From Plantibacter sp. PA-3-X8 (lineage in GTDB: Bacteria; Actinomycetota; Actinomycetes; Actinomycetales; Microbacteriaceae): a stretch of DNA of 64,000 nucleotides. How positions within the stretch are numbered: the stretch's first letter is position 1; every line of letters begins with the position of its first letter. The notes below the pieces were generated by a model, which saw only the letters and a program-made list of their open reading frames with translations, ran no database searches and had not been told where the DNA came from. The translations under genes and the position numbers were made by a program. Of the stretch, positions 1 through 9,089 are shown one piece after another. The stretch spans positions 2,356,001 to 2,420,000 of the forward strand of contig NZ_CP033107.1 of the NCBI RefSeq assembly GCF_003856975.1. The letters are read 5' to 3'.

Positions 1-1887
1 GACCACCCGTTCGTCAGGTCGGTCCTCCTCGCCATGTCGGTGGCACTCGGGCGGACGTCGCTCGACGCCGAGGTCGTGACCGAACTCCTCCACAGTGCGC
101 TCGGCGGACTGGACTCGATCGGGGTCAGGCGACTCCGGGCCGCGCTCCGCCACGCGGATCTCGCTGAGGGCCTCGACCGCAGCGCGGACCGCCTGCTGGA
201 GGAGGCGTTCGCCGTCCCCGGTGCACTCATCGGACTCGAGACGCCCTCCGCCGCCCGCGCCCGCTCACTCGCCGACAGCCTTGCCGAGGCGAGCGCGCAG
301 GCGGCGGCGGGCGCTTCGGCCGAGGAGCTCGTCTACGGCCTCTGGTCGCGGAGCAGGCTCGAGCGCCCCTGGGTCTCGCTGTCGAAGGGCAGCGGTCAGG
401 CCGCCGAGGAGGCGAACCGCGACCTCGACGCGATCACCCAGCTGGCCGATGCGGCACGTACCTTCGTCGAGGCGGAGCCCGACACCCCGGCCTCCGTCTT
501 CCTCGACCGCCTGCTCGAACAGACGGTCGGCGACGACTCCCTCGCGCCGACGGGCCGCCGGGAGGCGGTCACGATCGCGACGCCCGCCGCCCTGGTCGGG
601 ACCGCGTTCGACACGGTCGTCGTCGCCGGCATGCAGGACGGCGTGTGGCCCAACCTGCGGGTCCGCGACTCACTGCTCGGCGCTTCGGAGCTCGTGGAGC
701 TGCTGGAGGGCACGGCCACCGCGACGGCGGACGCACGACGCGCGGTCCTCCATGACGAGCTCCGACTCTTCGCCCAGGCGACCTCTCGTGCGCACCGGTC
801 GCTCATGGTGGTCGCGGTCGTCGACGACGACCACCAGGCGAGCCCGTTCCTCACGCTGCTCCCAGAACCCGATCCGCACCGGGCATCCCTGTCACCCCTG
901 TCGCTCCGGGGGCTCGTCGGCACCCTGCGTCGCTCGCTCACCCGCCGGATCCGCCCCGCGGACCCGGCCGAGCGTGCCGCGTCCGCCTCGGCCCTGGCCA
1001 TCCTCGCGACAGCGGGAGTCCCCGGCGCTCCGACCGAGGAGTGGTACGGCGTGGCCGCACCGAGCTCGACGGCACCGCTGCACGACCCCGCCGTCGAGGA
1101 GCTGCCGGTCTCCCCGTCCCGCATGGAGGCCTTCGAGGAGTGCCCGCTGCACTGGGCGATCGCCCGACTGGGCGGCGGTGCCTCCGGGTTCGCCTCCGGT
1201 CTCGGCACGATCGTGCATGCCGCGCTCGAACACGCGGAGTCCTCCGACGAGGCCGCGCTCTGGGCGGCGGTGGAGGACCGCTGGGACGAACTCCACTTCG
1301 AAGCGGACTGGGAGGGCGCGGCGACGAAACGGCGTGCGGCGGAACTCGTCCATCGGCTGTCCTCGTACCTCCACGACGCGGAGCGCGCAGGAGTCACCTC
1401 GATCGGCAACGAGAGCCGGTTCAGCCTCCGCATCCCCATCGGTGAATTGGGCGGCGCGGCCGTGCTCGGCGGCTCGATCGACCGCGTCGAACTCGTGCCC
1501 GACGCCGACGGGACTCGACGCGTCGTGATCGCCGACCTCAAGACCGGCGGCTCGGCGCCCAGACAGGACCGGGAGGTCGCCGACATGGCGCAGCTCGGTG
1601 CCTACCAGCTCGCGCTGGCGTCCGGTGCGATCACCGGTACGGAGGGGCTGCTGAGCGGTGGCGCGAAGCTCATCGTCGTGTCGGCCGGCACGAAGCGCAA
1701 GGAGTACTACGACCCGGCCCAGCCCGCCTTCGACGACGAAGCCCTCGAGCGCTTCCGCGAGCGTGTTCTGGCGGACGCGGTCGGCATGGCGGGCGCGGTG
1801 TTCGAGGCCCGTGTCGGGACCCACTGCCACGACCCGTTCGCGTTCGGCGAGTGCGCCATCCACGTCATCCCGGCGGTGAGCTCGTGA
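1..1887 (+). CDS. AdnA-like helicase-nuclease subunit, C-terminal part (5' truncated by the window)
   Basis: The frame is open from base 1, so only the last 628 residues are present; the N-terminal ATPase core with Walker A lies upstream. What remains shows late UvrD/RecB-type helicase elements (VAGMQDGVWPNLR near residue 206, a TSRAH box like motif VI) and then a PD-(D/E)XK nuclease domain (ADLKTG near residue 511, QLGAYQLAL near 530). Cysteines at 381, 609 and 618 frame the nuclease as in Fe-S cluster nucleases of the AddB/AdnA type, but the expected fourth position (612) is Pro. The stop overlaps the GTG start of the next helicase-nuclease by four bases, so the two should be co-translated as a heterodimeric double-strand-break resection complex. 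The AdnA assignment rests on this pairing and order; a generic RecB-family nuclease is the fallback. Confidence 0.85.
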   Translation, partial: DHPFVRSVLLAMSVALGRTSLDAEVVTELLHSALGGLDSIGVRRLRAALRHADLAEGLDRSADRLLEEAFAVPGALIGLETPSAARARSLADSLAEASAQAAAGASAEELVYGLWSRSRLERPWVSLSKGSGQAAEEANRDLDAITQLADAARTFVEAEPDTPASVFLDRLLEQTVGDDSLAPTGRREAVTIATPAALVGTAFDTVVVAGMQDGVWPNLRVRDSLLGASELVELLEGTATATADARRAVLHDELRLFAQATSRAHRSLMVVAVVDDDHQASPFLTLLPEPDPHRASLSPLSLRGLVGTLRRSLTRRIRPADPAERAASASALAILATAGVPGAPTEEWYGVAAPSSTAPLHDPAVEELPVSPSRMEAFEECPLHWAIARLGGGASGFASGLGTIVHAALEHAESSDEAALWAAVEDRWDELHFEADWEGAATKRRAAELVHRLSSYLHDAERAGVTSIGNESRFSLRIPIGELGGAAVLGGSIDRVELVPDADGTRRVVIADLKTGGSAPRQDREVADMAQLGAYQLALASGAITGTEGLLSGGAKLIVVSAGTKRKEYYDPAQPAFDDEALERFRERVLADAVGMAGAVFEARVGTHCHDPFAFGECAIHVIPAVSS

Positions 1888-4800
1888 GCACGGAGGAGAC
1901 CTACTCGGCCGAGATGCTCGCCGGCCTGCTCGGCCTCCCACAACCGACGACGCAGCAGGTCGAGGTCATCGAGGCCCCCATGGCGCCCGTGCTCGTCGTC
2001 GCCGGTGCCGGGAGCGGGAAGACCGAGACCATGGCGTCACGCGTCGTGTGGCTGCTCGCCAACCGGCACGTGAGCGTCGACGGGATCCTGGGGCTCACCT
2101 TCACCAGGAAGGCCGCGGGCGAGCTGGCGGCGCGGATCGGCAAGCGGATCGCGGCCCTGCAGGACATCGGGATCCTGGATCCCGCGGCCGACGCGCTCTT
2201 CGACCGTCCCGAGGTGTCCACCTACAACGCCTATGCGAACGCCCTGTTCCGCGACAACGCCCTCCTGGTGGGCCGTGAGCCCGAGTCCGTGCTGCTGTCG
2301 GAGGCGTCCGCCTGGCGACTCGCGAGGCGCGTCGTGGTCCGGCACGGAGACGAACGGCTCGCCACCCTCGGCAAGTCCGTCGACCAGGTGGCCGAGCTCG
2401 TCCTCTCGCTGAGCCATGAGCTCGCCGAGATCGACGGCACCATCGAGGAGCTGCTCGGCTTCGTGGAACGGTTCGTCGGCATCGGCGAGCTCCCCGACGG
2501 TGGTCGCGGTGCCTACGCGCAGATCGACCAGGCCGTCGAGGTCGTGGGTGCCCTGCCGGTCCTGCTCGACCTCGCGCACCGGTACGCCGACGAGAAGCGC
2601 CGGCAGGGACTCGTGGAGTTCTCCGACCAGGTCGCCCTCGCCCTCGCCGCCTGCGAACGTTCACCGAAGGTCGCCGCCGTCGCACGTGATCGCGCGGGCG
2701 TCGTCCTGCTCGACGAGTACCAGGACACCTCGGTCGTGCAGACCAGACTGCTGTCGACCCTGTTCGCCGACCACCCCGTCATGGCGGTCGGCGACCCGCA
2801 CCAGTCCATCTACGGCTGGCGCGGCGCGAGCGCGGCGAACCTCGCACGGTTCTCACGCGACTTCGGTCGGGAGGTCGCCGCCACCCAGTTCAACCTGTCC
2901 ACGAGTTGGCGGAACGACCGCACGGTCCTCGAAGCCGCGAACGTCCTCGTCCGCCCGTTGCAGCAGCAGGCGCAGACGGCGGGGAAGCTGCGAGTCCTCG
3001 ACCTCGAGCCGAAGCCCGGCGCCGGGGCCGGCTCCCTCGCCGTCGAGTTCCCCGAGACCGGTGCCGAGGAGATCCGGGTGGTCGCCGAGTGGTGCGCGGA
3101 CCGCTTGCTCGCCGAACGCGGGGGAGATCCGGCCGGTTCGGCCGCGATCCTGTTCCGGGCGCGTCGACCGATGCAGGAGTTCGCCGACGGCCTCGCGGCG
3201 CTCGGCGTCCCCCACCACATCCTCGGCCTCGGCGGTCTGCTCTCCTCGCCGGAGATCGTCGACGTGACGGCGGCACTGCGGGTCATCCACGATCCCGGTG
3301 CCGGGTCCTCGCTCATCAGACTCTTAAGCGGGCCTCGCTGGCGGATCGGCGTCCACGACCTCGGACACCTCGTGGAGGTGGCCCGGTACCTGCAGGCCAT
3401 CGACTGGAAGACGAAGCGGTACGACGCCGAACTGGCCGCCCGGCTCCGTGAGTCGGTCGCCGACGACGACGGGCGGTCGATCATCGACGCGCTCGACTTC
3501 ATCGCCGCGGACCGCGTGCCGGCGGGCCTCGCCGCAGGGTTCACCGACGAGGCGCGTTCGCGTCTCCGGGAGGCCGGACTGGTGTTCGCCTCCCTGCGGC
3601 GTCGTGCGGGCAGCGGCCTCCCCGATCTCGTCAGAGCGGTCGAGCGCGAGTTGCGGCTCGACATCGAGGTCGTCGCGAACGAGTCGACCGGCTCCGCGGC
3701 GCGCGCTCCGGCCAGACTGCAGGCCTTCCACGACGAGGTCATCTCGTTCATCCAGGCGGAGGAGCAGGTGACGCTCGGCAGCCTGCTGGCGTGGATCGAC
3801 CGATCGCTCGCCCGAGACGACCTCGGACCGGCGAGCGACGCACCCGACCAGGGTGCGGTCCAATTGCTCACCATCCACGGTTCGAAGGGCCTCGAGTGGG
3901 ATCATGTCGCGATCCCGCGGCTCGTGGTCGACGAACTGCCAGCCAAGCCGAAGGACGGTAAAGGCTGGGTGCGTCTCGGGACACTGCCGTACGACTTTCG
4001 AGGCGACGCGGCGGAGCTGCCGGAGTTCGCCTGGCGGACGGCCGAGACGCGGAAGGAGGTCGTCGACGCTCAGCTCGCCTTCTCGGAGGCGCTCGGCGAA
4101 CGCGCGCTCGACGAGGAACGCCGGCTCGCGTATGTGGCGGTGACCCGCGCCAAGCACGACCTCCTGCTCACCGGCTCGTTCTGGTCGGGCGATCGCAAGC
4201 GGCCCCGTGCTGCGAGCACCTACCTCCTGGAGCTGGCCGCGGCGGGCGTCATCGCGCCGCTCCCCGCAGCCTCCGCCTTCGAGGAGAACCCGGTCGACGC
4301 CGGTGCTGCGGTCCTCGACTGGCCACTCGATCCGCTCGGCGCGCGTCGGAGCGTCGTCGAGCGGGCGGCGGCCGAGGTCGACCAGCGGCGCGGACGGCCC
4401 GAGGCCGAGCTGCTGGCGACCCTCGGTCCCCTCGAGAACGAGCTGACGCTGCTCCTCGAGGAACGACGCCGTGCCGCGACGACGACCGCGCGCGGTGAAC
4501 TCCCCGTGCGCATCCCCGCGTCCAAGTTCAAGGAGTTCGTCACGGAACCGGAGGCCGCACTCGAACGTCTGCGTCGCCCCGTCCCGCAGCGGCCCTACCG
4601 GCAGACCCGTCTCGGCACCCGGTTCCATTCGTGGGTCGAGGCGCACTACGGACGCTTCGGATTGCAGGAGCTGGTCGACGCGCTCCCCGAGGAGCTCGAC
4701 GTCGAACGCCCGGGGCCGGACGCGTCGGAGGGGATCGGGTTCGACGAGCTCACCGAGCGGTTCCTCGCCTCGGAATGGGCGGACGTACGACCGATCGAGG

Positions 4801-5159
4801 TCGAGACCGAGATCCACGTGCCGCTCGGCGACACCGGACGGGTGGTGGTCTGCAAGCTCGACGCGGTGTTCGAGCGCGGGGACCGGTTCGAGATCGTCGA
4901 CTGGAAGACCGGCGCGGTACCCACGACGCCGGAGGACGTGCGGAACGCCTCGTTCCAGCTCGCGCTCTACCGTCTGGCGTACGCGCACCACCGGGAGGTC
5001 GACCCCGAGCGCATCGACGCCGTGCTCTACTACGTGAGCCACGACGTGCAGCTCCGGCCGGAACGCCTCTACTCGGAGGAGGAGCTCCTGTCGGAGTGGG
5101 AGCGGTCCTTCGGGGAGGCCGCCGAGTCCCAGAGCTCGAACGACGAGGTGTCGATCTGA
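1884..5159 (+). CDS. adnB: AdnB-like ATP-dependent helicase-nuclease
   Basis: This 1091-residue protein is a UvrD/Rep-type SF1 helicase with a C-terminal RecB-like nuclease. Visible elements are Walker A (GAGSGKTE, about 41-48), Walker B (VLLDEYQD, about 274-281), motif III (GDPHQSIYGWRG), motif V (IHGSKGLEWD), motif VI (VAVTRAKHD) and a nuclease core (IVDWKTG near 1005, FQLALYRLAYA). In mycobacteria the AdnAB dimer unwinds and degrades DNA from double-strand ends; that role is inferred here. The GTG at 1884 is chosen because it overlaps the previous stop (GTGA), while the upstream in-frame codon at 1851 would give a poor N-terminus inside the neighbour. The last 91 bases overlap a convergent gene on the other strand. 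Confidence 0.9.
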   Translation: MSTEETYSAEMLAGLLGLPQPTTQQVEVIEAPMAPVLVVAGAGSGKTETMASRVVWLLANRHVSVDGILGLTFTRKAAGELAARIGKRIAALQDIGILDPAADALFDRPEVSTYNAYANALFRDNALLVGREPESVLLSEASAWRLARRVVVRHGDERLATLGKSVDQVAELVLSLSHELAEIDGTIEELLGFVERFVGIGELPDGGRGAYAQIDQAVEVVGALPVLLDLAHRYADEKRRQGLVEFSDQVALALAACERSPKVAAVARDRAGVVLLDEYQDTSVVQTRLLSTLFADHPVMAVGDPHQSIYGWRGASAANLARFSRDFGREVAATQFNLSTSWRNDRTVLEAANVLVRPLQQQAQTAGKLRVLDLEPKPGAGAGSLAVEFPETGAEEIRVVAEWCADRLLAERGGDPAGSAAILFRARRPMQEFADGLAALGVPHHILGLGGLLSSPEIVDVTAALRVIHDPGAGSSLIRLLSGPRWRIGVHDLGHLVEVARYLQAIDWKTKRYDAELAARLRESVADDDGRSIIDALDFIAADRVPAGLAAGFTDEARSRLREAGLVFASLRRRAGSGLPDLVRAVERELRLDIEVVANESTGSAARAPARLQAFHDEVISFIQAEEQVTLGSLLAWIDRSLARDDLGPASDAPDQGAVQLLTIHGSKGLEWDHVAIPRLVVDELPAKPKDGKGWVRLGTLPYDFRGDAAELPEFAWRTAETRKEVVDAQLAFSEALGERALDEERRLAYVAVTRAKHDLLLTGSFWSGDRKRPRAASTYLLELAAAGVIAPLPAASAFEENPVDAGAAVLDWPLDPLGARRSVVERAAAEVDQRRGRPEAELLATLGPLENELTLLLEERRRAATTTARGELPVRIPASKFKEFVTEPEAALERLRRPVPQRPYRQTRLGTRFHSWVEAHYGRFGLQELVDALPEELDVERPGPDASEGIGFDELTERFLASEWADVRPIEVETEIHVPLGDTGRVVVCKLDAVFERGDRFEIVDWKTGAVPTTPEDVRNASFQLALYRLAYAHHREVDPERIDAVLYYVSHDVQLRPERLYSEEELLSEWERSFGEAAESQSSNDEVSI

Positions 5160-6328
5160 TCCGTGGCGTTCGCGTCCGCGTCGGTTCCAGCGTGGTCGCG
5201 ATCGTCGTCGGCCTCACCGTCGTCGGTGTCGTCATCGCCCGAGCCGCCGGGATCGCGGCCGAGGGCGCGCTCGAGCTCTGACCGGTCATAGGTGTCGGTC
5301 TGCATGGCGATGCCGGGGGAGGACGAGCCGATCGGCGTGCGGTCGAGCATGTCCTCGACCTCGTCGACGTCGAGGACGGGTCCGGTCGTGGTGCCGAGGG
5401 GGTCCGTCACGTCGCCGAGCACGCGGTCGACGAGCCCGTCGAGCATCGCGACGGCGTCCTCGACGATGGTCTCGTCGTGGCTGTCGCGACCGTGCAGGAG
5501 CCAGCGGGCGATCTCGAGTTCCGCGTAGAGGCGGGCGCGGAGCGTGACGAAGCGGTCGGGTCCGCGGGAGCACGAGGCCGCGTAGGCGGACAGCGCCTGC
5601 TCGCCGGTCGCGCCGAGCGTCGCGATCCAGTGGAGGTCGAGGGCCGGGTCGCCGACCCGCAGCGAGCCCCACTCGATGACGCCGTTGACCAGGCCGTGGC
5701 CGTCCTGACGGATGACGAGCACCCGGTCGGCGGCGAGGGATCCGTGGATGACGGTGGGCTGGAACTGCCAGAGTGAGTGGTCCTCGACGGCCGCCTGCCA
5801 GCGCTCGCGGACGGCGGTCGGGAGGAGCCTCGTCTCGGCGGCGCGGGACACGATGCGGTGCGCGTCCGCCCGGATGAGCTCGGTGGACAGCAGCGGGAGG
5901 CCCGCTTCCGCGATGAAGGCCGTCGGGAGGGAGTGGATCGCGGCGACCGCGGCACCGAGCGAGTCGGAGAGGACCTCGTCGCGGCCGAGCGCGGTCGGGT
6001 CGAGGTGACTGCCGGCCACGAAGTCGAGCACCACGGCGCGAGTGCCGTCGACGGGCAGTTGGCCCACGACGGTCGGGGCGTCGAAGGGCAACCTGCTGCG
6101 GATACCGGGCGTGAGTGCGCGAAGGGCGATGAGGTCCGCGGACTGCTCCGTCTCGGCCTGCTGTGAGGTCGGGATGCGCACGATGAGCTCGCGTCCGTCG
6201 GCCGTCACGAGACGGGCCGCGTCGTAGTTCCCCTCGCCGCCGGCGGTGTGCGCGCCGGACCCGCGGACCTGGAGGTCGGCGACGGCCGAGGTGGCCAACG
6301 CGGCTAGAGTGAGATGGGATCTGGCCAT
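5069..6328 (-). CDS. Phosphotransferase-fold protein with degenerate active site and acidic tail
   Basis: The 419-residue product follows the aminoglycoside/macrolide phosphotransferase (APH, protein-kinase-like) fold: an N-lobe with a RLVTADGRELIVRIP strand, and a C-lobe with IHGSLAADRVLV near residue 194 and EWGSLRVGDPALDL near 220. In active relatives these read HGDLxxxN and DWGDxxxGDPxxD, so the catalytic Asp is Ser, the metal-binding Asn is Arg and the DFG-like Asp is Glu. Resistance kinase activity therefore looks unlikely. The last ~60 residues are rich in Asp, Ser and Gly, and their codons overlap the 3' end of adnB by 91 bases. A TACCCT -10 box ends seven bases before the ATG and no Shine-Dalgarno is seen, which suggests a leaderless mRNA. 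Function unknown. Confidence 0.75.
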   Translation of the reverse strand: MARSHLTLAALATSAVADLQVRGSGAHTAGGEGNYDAARLVTADGRELIVRIPTSQQAETEQSADLIALRALTPGIRSRLPFDAPTVVGQLPVDGTRAVVLDFVAGSHLDPTALGRDEVLSDSLGAAVAAIHSLPTAFIAEAGLPLLSTELIRADAHRIVSRAAETRLLPTAVRERWQAAVEDHSLWQFQPTVIHGSLAADRVLVIRQDGHGLVNGVIEWGSLRVGDPALDLHWIATLGATGEQALSAYAASCSRGPDRFVTLRARLYAELEIARWLLHGRDSHDETIVEDAVAMLDGLVDRVLGDVTDPLGTTTGPVLDVDEVEDMLDRTPIGSSSPGIAMQTDTYDRSELERALGRDPGGSGDDDTDDGEADDDRDHAGTDADANATDQIDTSSFELWDSAASPKDRSHSDRSSSSE

Positions 6329-6335
6329 GACATCC

Positions 6336-6341
6336 AGGGTA
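6336..6341 (-). promoter_or_regulatory. -10 box TACCCT for the phosphotransferase-fold gene
   Basis: On the minus strand TACCCT is followed by seven bases and then the ATG at 6328. Initiation 6-7 bases downstream of the box would fall on the start codon. No -35 match is clear. Confidence 0.4.
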
Positions 6342-6391
6342 CGGGGCCGTCCCGGTGAGCCGCGCTCGCCACGCCCTCAGAGAGGTTGTCC

Positions 6392-7330
6392 ATGACGATT
6401 CAGGTTCGCGCACTCGCCGGTCTACCGCTTGCGAGAGGCGGACTCGACCGTCACGGCGAGCTCCGTTCACGACCGGACGTGCTCGACGGACTGCGGGTCG
6501 ATCCGAACGCCCGAGCCGTCGTCCTCCGCGGCCGGCGCGCACTCGTGACCGGCGACGCGCTCGACCTCCTGGATCCCTCGGACCTGCCCGAGCCGGAGCT
6601 CATGGTCTACCTCGGAAGCACCGTCGAGGACACCCCGGAAACCCCACCGGGCACCGACATCCTGCTGTGGGTCCTCGCCGACGCCGATGCCGACGCGATC
6701 ACCGAGGATGAGGACCGCTGGTTCGACCTCCGCCGGAGCGGACACCGGCTGTCCGACCGCGACGTCGGGATCCTGGCGACGTCGCTGGCGATCGCCGGCT
6801 GGCACCGAGCCGAGCCGTTCTGTGCGCACTGCGGCTCGCCGACCACCGTCCGCAACGCCGGCTGGGCACGGCACTGCCCGGTCGACGGCAACGAACTCTT
6901 CCCGCGCATGGATCCCGCGGTCATCGTCGCGGTCGTCGATCCTCAGGGACGGATACTGCTCGGGTCGAACGCGATGTGGGAGCACAACCGGTATTCACTG
7001 CTGGCCGGCTACGTCGATGCCGGCGAGTCTCTCGAGCAAGCCGTCGCCCGCGAGATCTTCGAGGAGTCGGGGATGCGTCTCGGCACTCCCGTCTACCTCG
7101 GTTCGCAGCCGTGGCCGTTCCCGCGCTCGCTCATGCTCGGCTTCGTCGCCCCGCTCGCGGAGGATCAGGATCCGGAGGCGCTCGTCCCGGACGGCCAGGA
7201 GATCCTCGACCTCCGGTGGTTCACGCGGGAGGAACTCGAGGACCCGGCCACCGACGTCATCCTCCCCGGACCGTCGTCGATCGCACGAGCCGTGATCGAC
7301 GAGTGGCTTCGCGGATCCTGGTCTCGATGA
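6392..7330 (+). CDS. nudC: NudC, NAD(H) pyrophosphatase / RNA deNADding Nudix hydrolase
   Basis: NudC hydrolyses NAD(H) to nicotinamide mononucleotide and AMP and removes NAD caps from RNA. The 312-residue protein has an N-terminal domain, a zinc-ribbon region with Cys144, Cys147 and Cys162, a Nudix box (GYVDAGESL then AREIFEESG, about 206-228) and the NudC signature SQPWPFPRS just after it. The fourth zinc ligand expected at about 165 is Asp (CPVD instead of CPxC). The ATG at 6392 has AGAGAGG seven bases upstream; a TTG two codons earlier is less likely. The next gene, a helicase, starts 25 bases downstream on the same strand, so the two may share a transcript. Confidence 0.93.
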   Translation: MTIQVRALAGLPLARGGLDRHGELRSRPDVLDGLRVDPNARAVVLRGRRALVTGDALDLLDPSDLPEPELMVYLGSTVEDTPETPPGTDILLWVLADADADAITEDEDRWFDLRRSGHRLSDRDVGILATSLAIAGWHRAEPFCAHCGSPTTVRNAGWARHCPVDGNELFPRMDPAVIVAVVDPQGRILLGSNAMWEHNRYSLLAGYVDAGESLEQAVAREIFEESGMRLGTPVYLGSQPWPFPRSLMLGFVAPLAEDQDPEALVPDGQEILDLRWFTREELEDPATDVILPGPSSIARAVIDEWLRGSWSR

Positions 7331-7355
7331 GGCGCGGCACCACCGAGGGGCCCCG

Positions 7356-9089
7356 ATGAGCAGTCCGGCCGAACTGCTGGCCGGACTCGACCCCGACCAG
7401 GCCGTCGCAGCGGAGGCGCTCCGCGGACCCGTGTGCATGCTCGCCGGCGCAGGCACCGGCAAGACCCGCGCGATCACTCATCGCATCGCCTACGGGGTCG
7501 CGACCGGGACCTACACGGCGTCGCGCGTCATGGCGCTCACGTTCACCAGTCGCGCCGCTGCTGAACTGCGTGGTCGGCTCCGGGCGCTCGGAGCCGAGGG
7601 CGTCTCGGCCAGGACCTTCCACGCCTCCGCGCTCTCGCAGCTGAACTTCTTCTGGCCCCAGGTCGTCGGCGGTCAGGTGCCCGCGCTCGTCGAGAGCAAG
7701 GGCCGGGTGCTCGGGCACGCGGCCGAACGGCTCCGGTTGCGGGTCGACACCGCGACCCTGCGCGACGTGGCGGGCGAGATCGAATGGCGCAAGGTGTCCG
7801 GCCTGACCCTCGAGCAGTATGCGGCGTCGAACCGGCCGCTGCCGGCCAAGCTGTCCCTCGAGCAGGTCGTCTCGCTCCAGGAGACCTACGAGCAGTTGAA
7901 GGACGAGCGCCGACGCATCGACTTCGAGGACGTCCTGCTCGCCTGCGCCGGCATGATCGAGACCGAGCCCGCCGTCGCCATGCAGGTGCACGAGCAGTAC
8001 CGCTTCTTCGTCGTGGACGAGTACCAGGACGTCTCGCCGCTGCAGCACCGACTCCTCGAACTCTGGCTGGGCGGTCGACGGGACGTGTGCGTCGTCGGCG
8101 ACGCGAGCCAGACCATCTACTCCTTCGCCGGTGCCCGTTCCGACTACCTGCTCGACTTCCCGACCAGGTACCACGACGCCACGGTCGTCCGGCTCGAGCG
8201 CAACTACCGCTCCGCCCCGCCGGTCGTGGCCGCGGCGAACACGCTCATGCGGGGGCGCCCGGGGGCGTTGCACCTCTCAGCGGCCACCGCACGCGATGAC
8301 GAGGGCACCCAGACCGCACGCCCTGAGACGCCGGCGGTCGGCCTGCGGCAGTACCCGAACGAGCTGTCCGAGGCGAGAGGCGTCGCCTCGGAGATCCTCG
8401 TGCAGCTGCAGGCGGGCGTCCCGGCCTCGGAGATCGCCGTGCTCTACCGGATCAACGTCCAGGCGGCGGCGTTGGAGACGGCCCTCGGCGAAGCCGGCAT
8501 CCCCTACGTCATGCACGGCTCCAAGCGCTTCTTCGAGCTGCCCGAGGTACGGCAGGCCCTGCTCCAGCTCCGCGCTGCCTCCGTCTCGATCAGCGGTGAG
8601 CCCCTGTTCAAGTCCGTGAGCGACGTGCTCCGGTCGCTCGGCTGGAGCCAGGACCCGCCCGACGGCGGCGGCGCGGTGCGCGACCGCTGGGAGTCGCTCA
8701 ACGCGATCATGGGGCTCGTTGACCAGGCGCCGGAGGGGACCTCGTTCCGCGCCTTCACGGATGAGCTGCAACTGCGGCAGACCGCGCAGCACGAGCCGAC
8801 GGTCGAGGCGGTCACGCTGGCGACCCTGCACTCGGCGAAGGGCCTCGAGTGGGAGGCCGTGCACCTCATCGGGCTCTCCGAGGGCTATCTGCCGATCTCC
8901 TACGCGAAACAGTTCGAGCAGGCGGACGAGGAACGGAGGCTCCTCTACGTCGGCATCACGCGCGCCAAGCGGCTGCTCAACCTGTCCTGGTCCGAGACGC
9001 AGCAACGCGGTGGTCGTCGCGAGCCGTCGCGATTCCTGGCAGAGCTCGGCATGCGCACCTCGAGTGCTCCCGGACGACGCGGCGCCTGA
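7356..9089 (+). CDS. UvrD2-like SF1 DNA helicase, short form
   Basis: This 577-residue SF1A helicase has Walker A LAGAGTGKTR (about 28-37), LTFTSRAAAEL (motif Ia), VVDEYQDVSPLQ (Walker B), GDASQTIYSFAGA (motif III), LERNYRS (motif IV), LHSAKGLEWE (motif V) and YVGITRAKR (motif VI). The N-terminus and the nudC neighbourhood match actinobacterial UvrD2, a 3'-5' helicase. Mycobacterial UvrD2 is about 700 residues and ends with a tetracysteine linker and an HRDC domain; this protein stops soon after motif VI and has neither. GAGGGG lies five bases before the ATG. The 3' end overlaps the convergent E1-like gene by 113 bases. Confidence 0.88.
   Translation: MSSPAELLAGLDPDQAVAAEALRGPVCMLAGAGTGKTRAITHRIAYGVATGTYTASRVMALTFTSRAAAELRGRLRALGAEGVSARTFHASALSQLNFFWPQVVGGQVPALVESKGRVLGHAAERLRLRVDTATLRDVAGEIEWRKVSGLTLEQYAASNRPLPAKLSLEQVVSLQETYEQLKDERRRIDFEDVLLACAGMIETEPAVAMQVHEQYRFFVVDEYQDVSPLQHRLLELWLGGRRDVCVVGDASQTIYSFAGARSDYLLDFPTRYHDATVVRLERNYRSAPPVVAAANTLMRGRPGALHLSAATARDDEGTQTARPETPAVGLRQYPNELSEARGVASEILVQLQAGVPASEIAVLYRINVQAAALETALGEAGIPYVMHGSKRFFELPEVRQALLQLRAASVSISGEPLFKSVSDVLRSLGWSQDPPDGGGAVRDRWESLNAIMGLVDQAPEGTSFRAFTDELQLRQTAQHEPTVEAVTLATLHSAKGLEWEAVHLIGLSEGYLPISYAKQFEQADEERRLLYVGITRAKRLLNLSWSETQQRGGRREPSRFLAELGMRTSSAPGRRGA

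Noticed and set aside
3324..5042. A 572-codon minus-strand open frame inside adnB
   Set aside because: It is a shadow of the helicase-nuclease gene, with no family resemblance.
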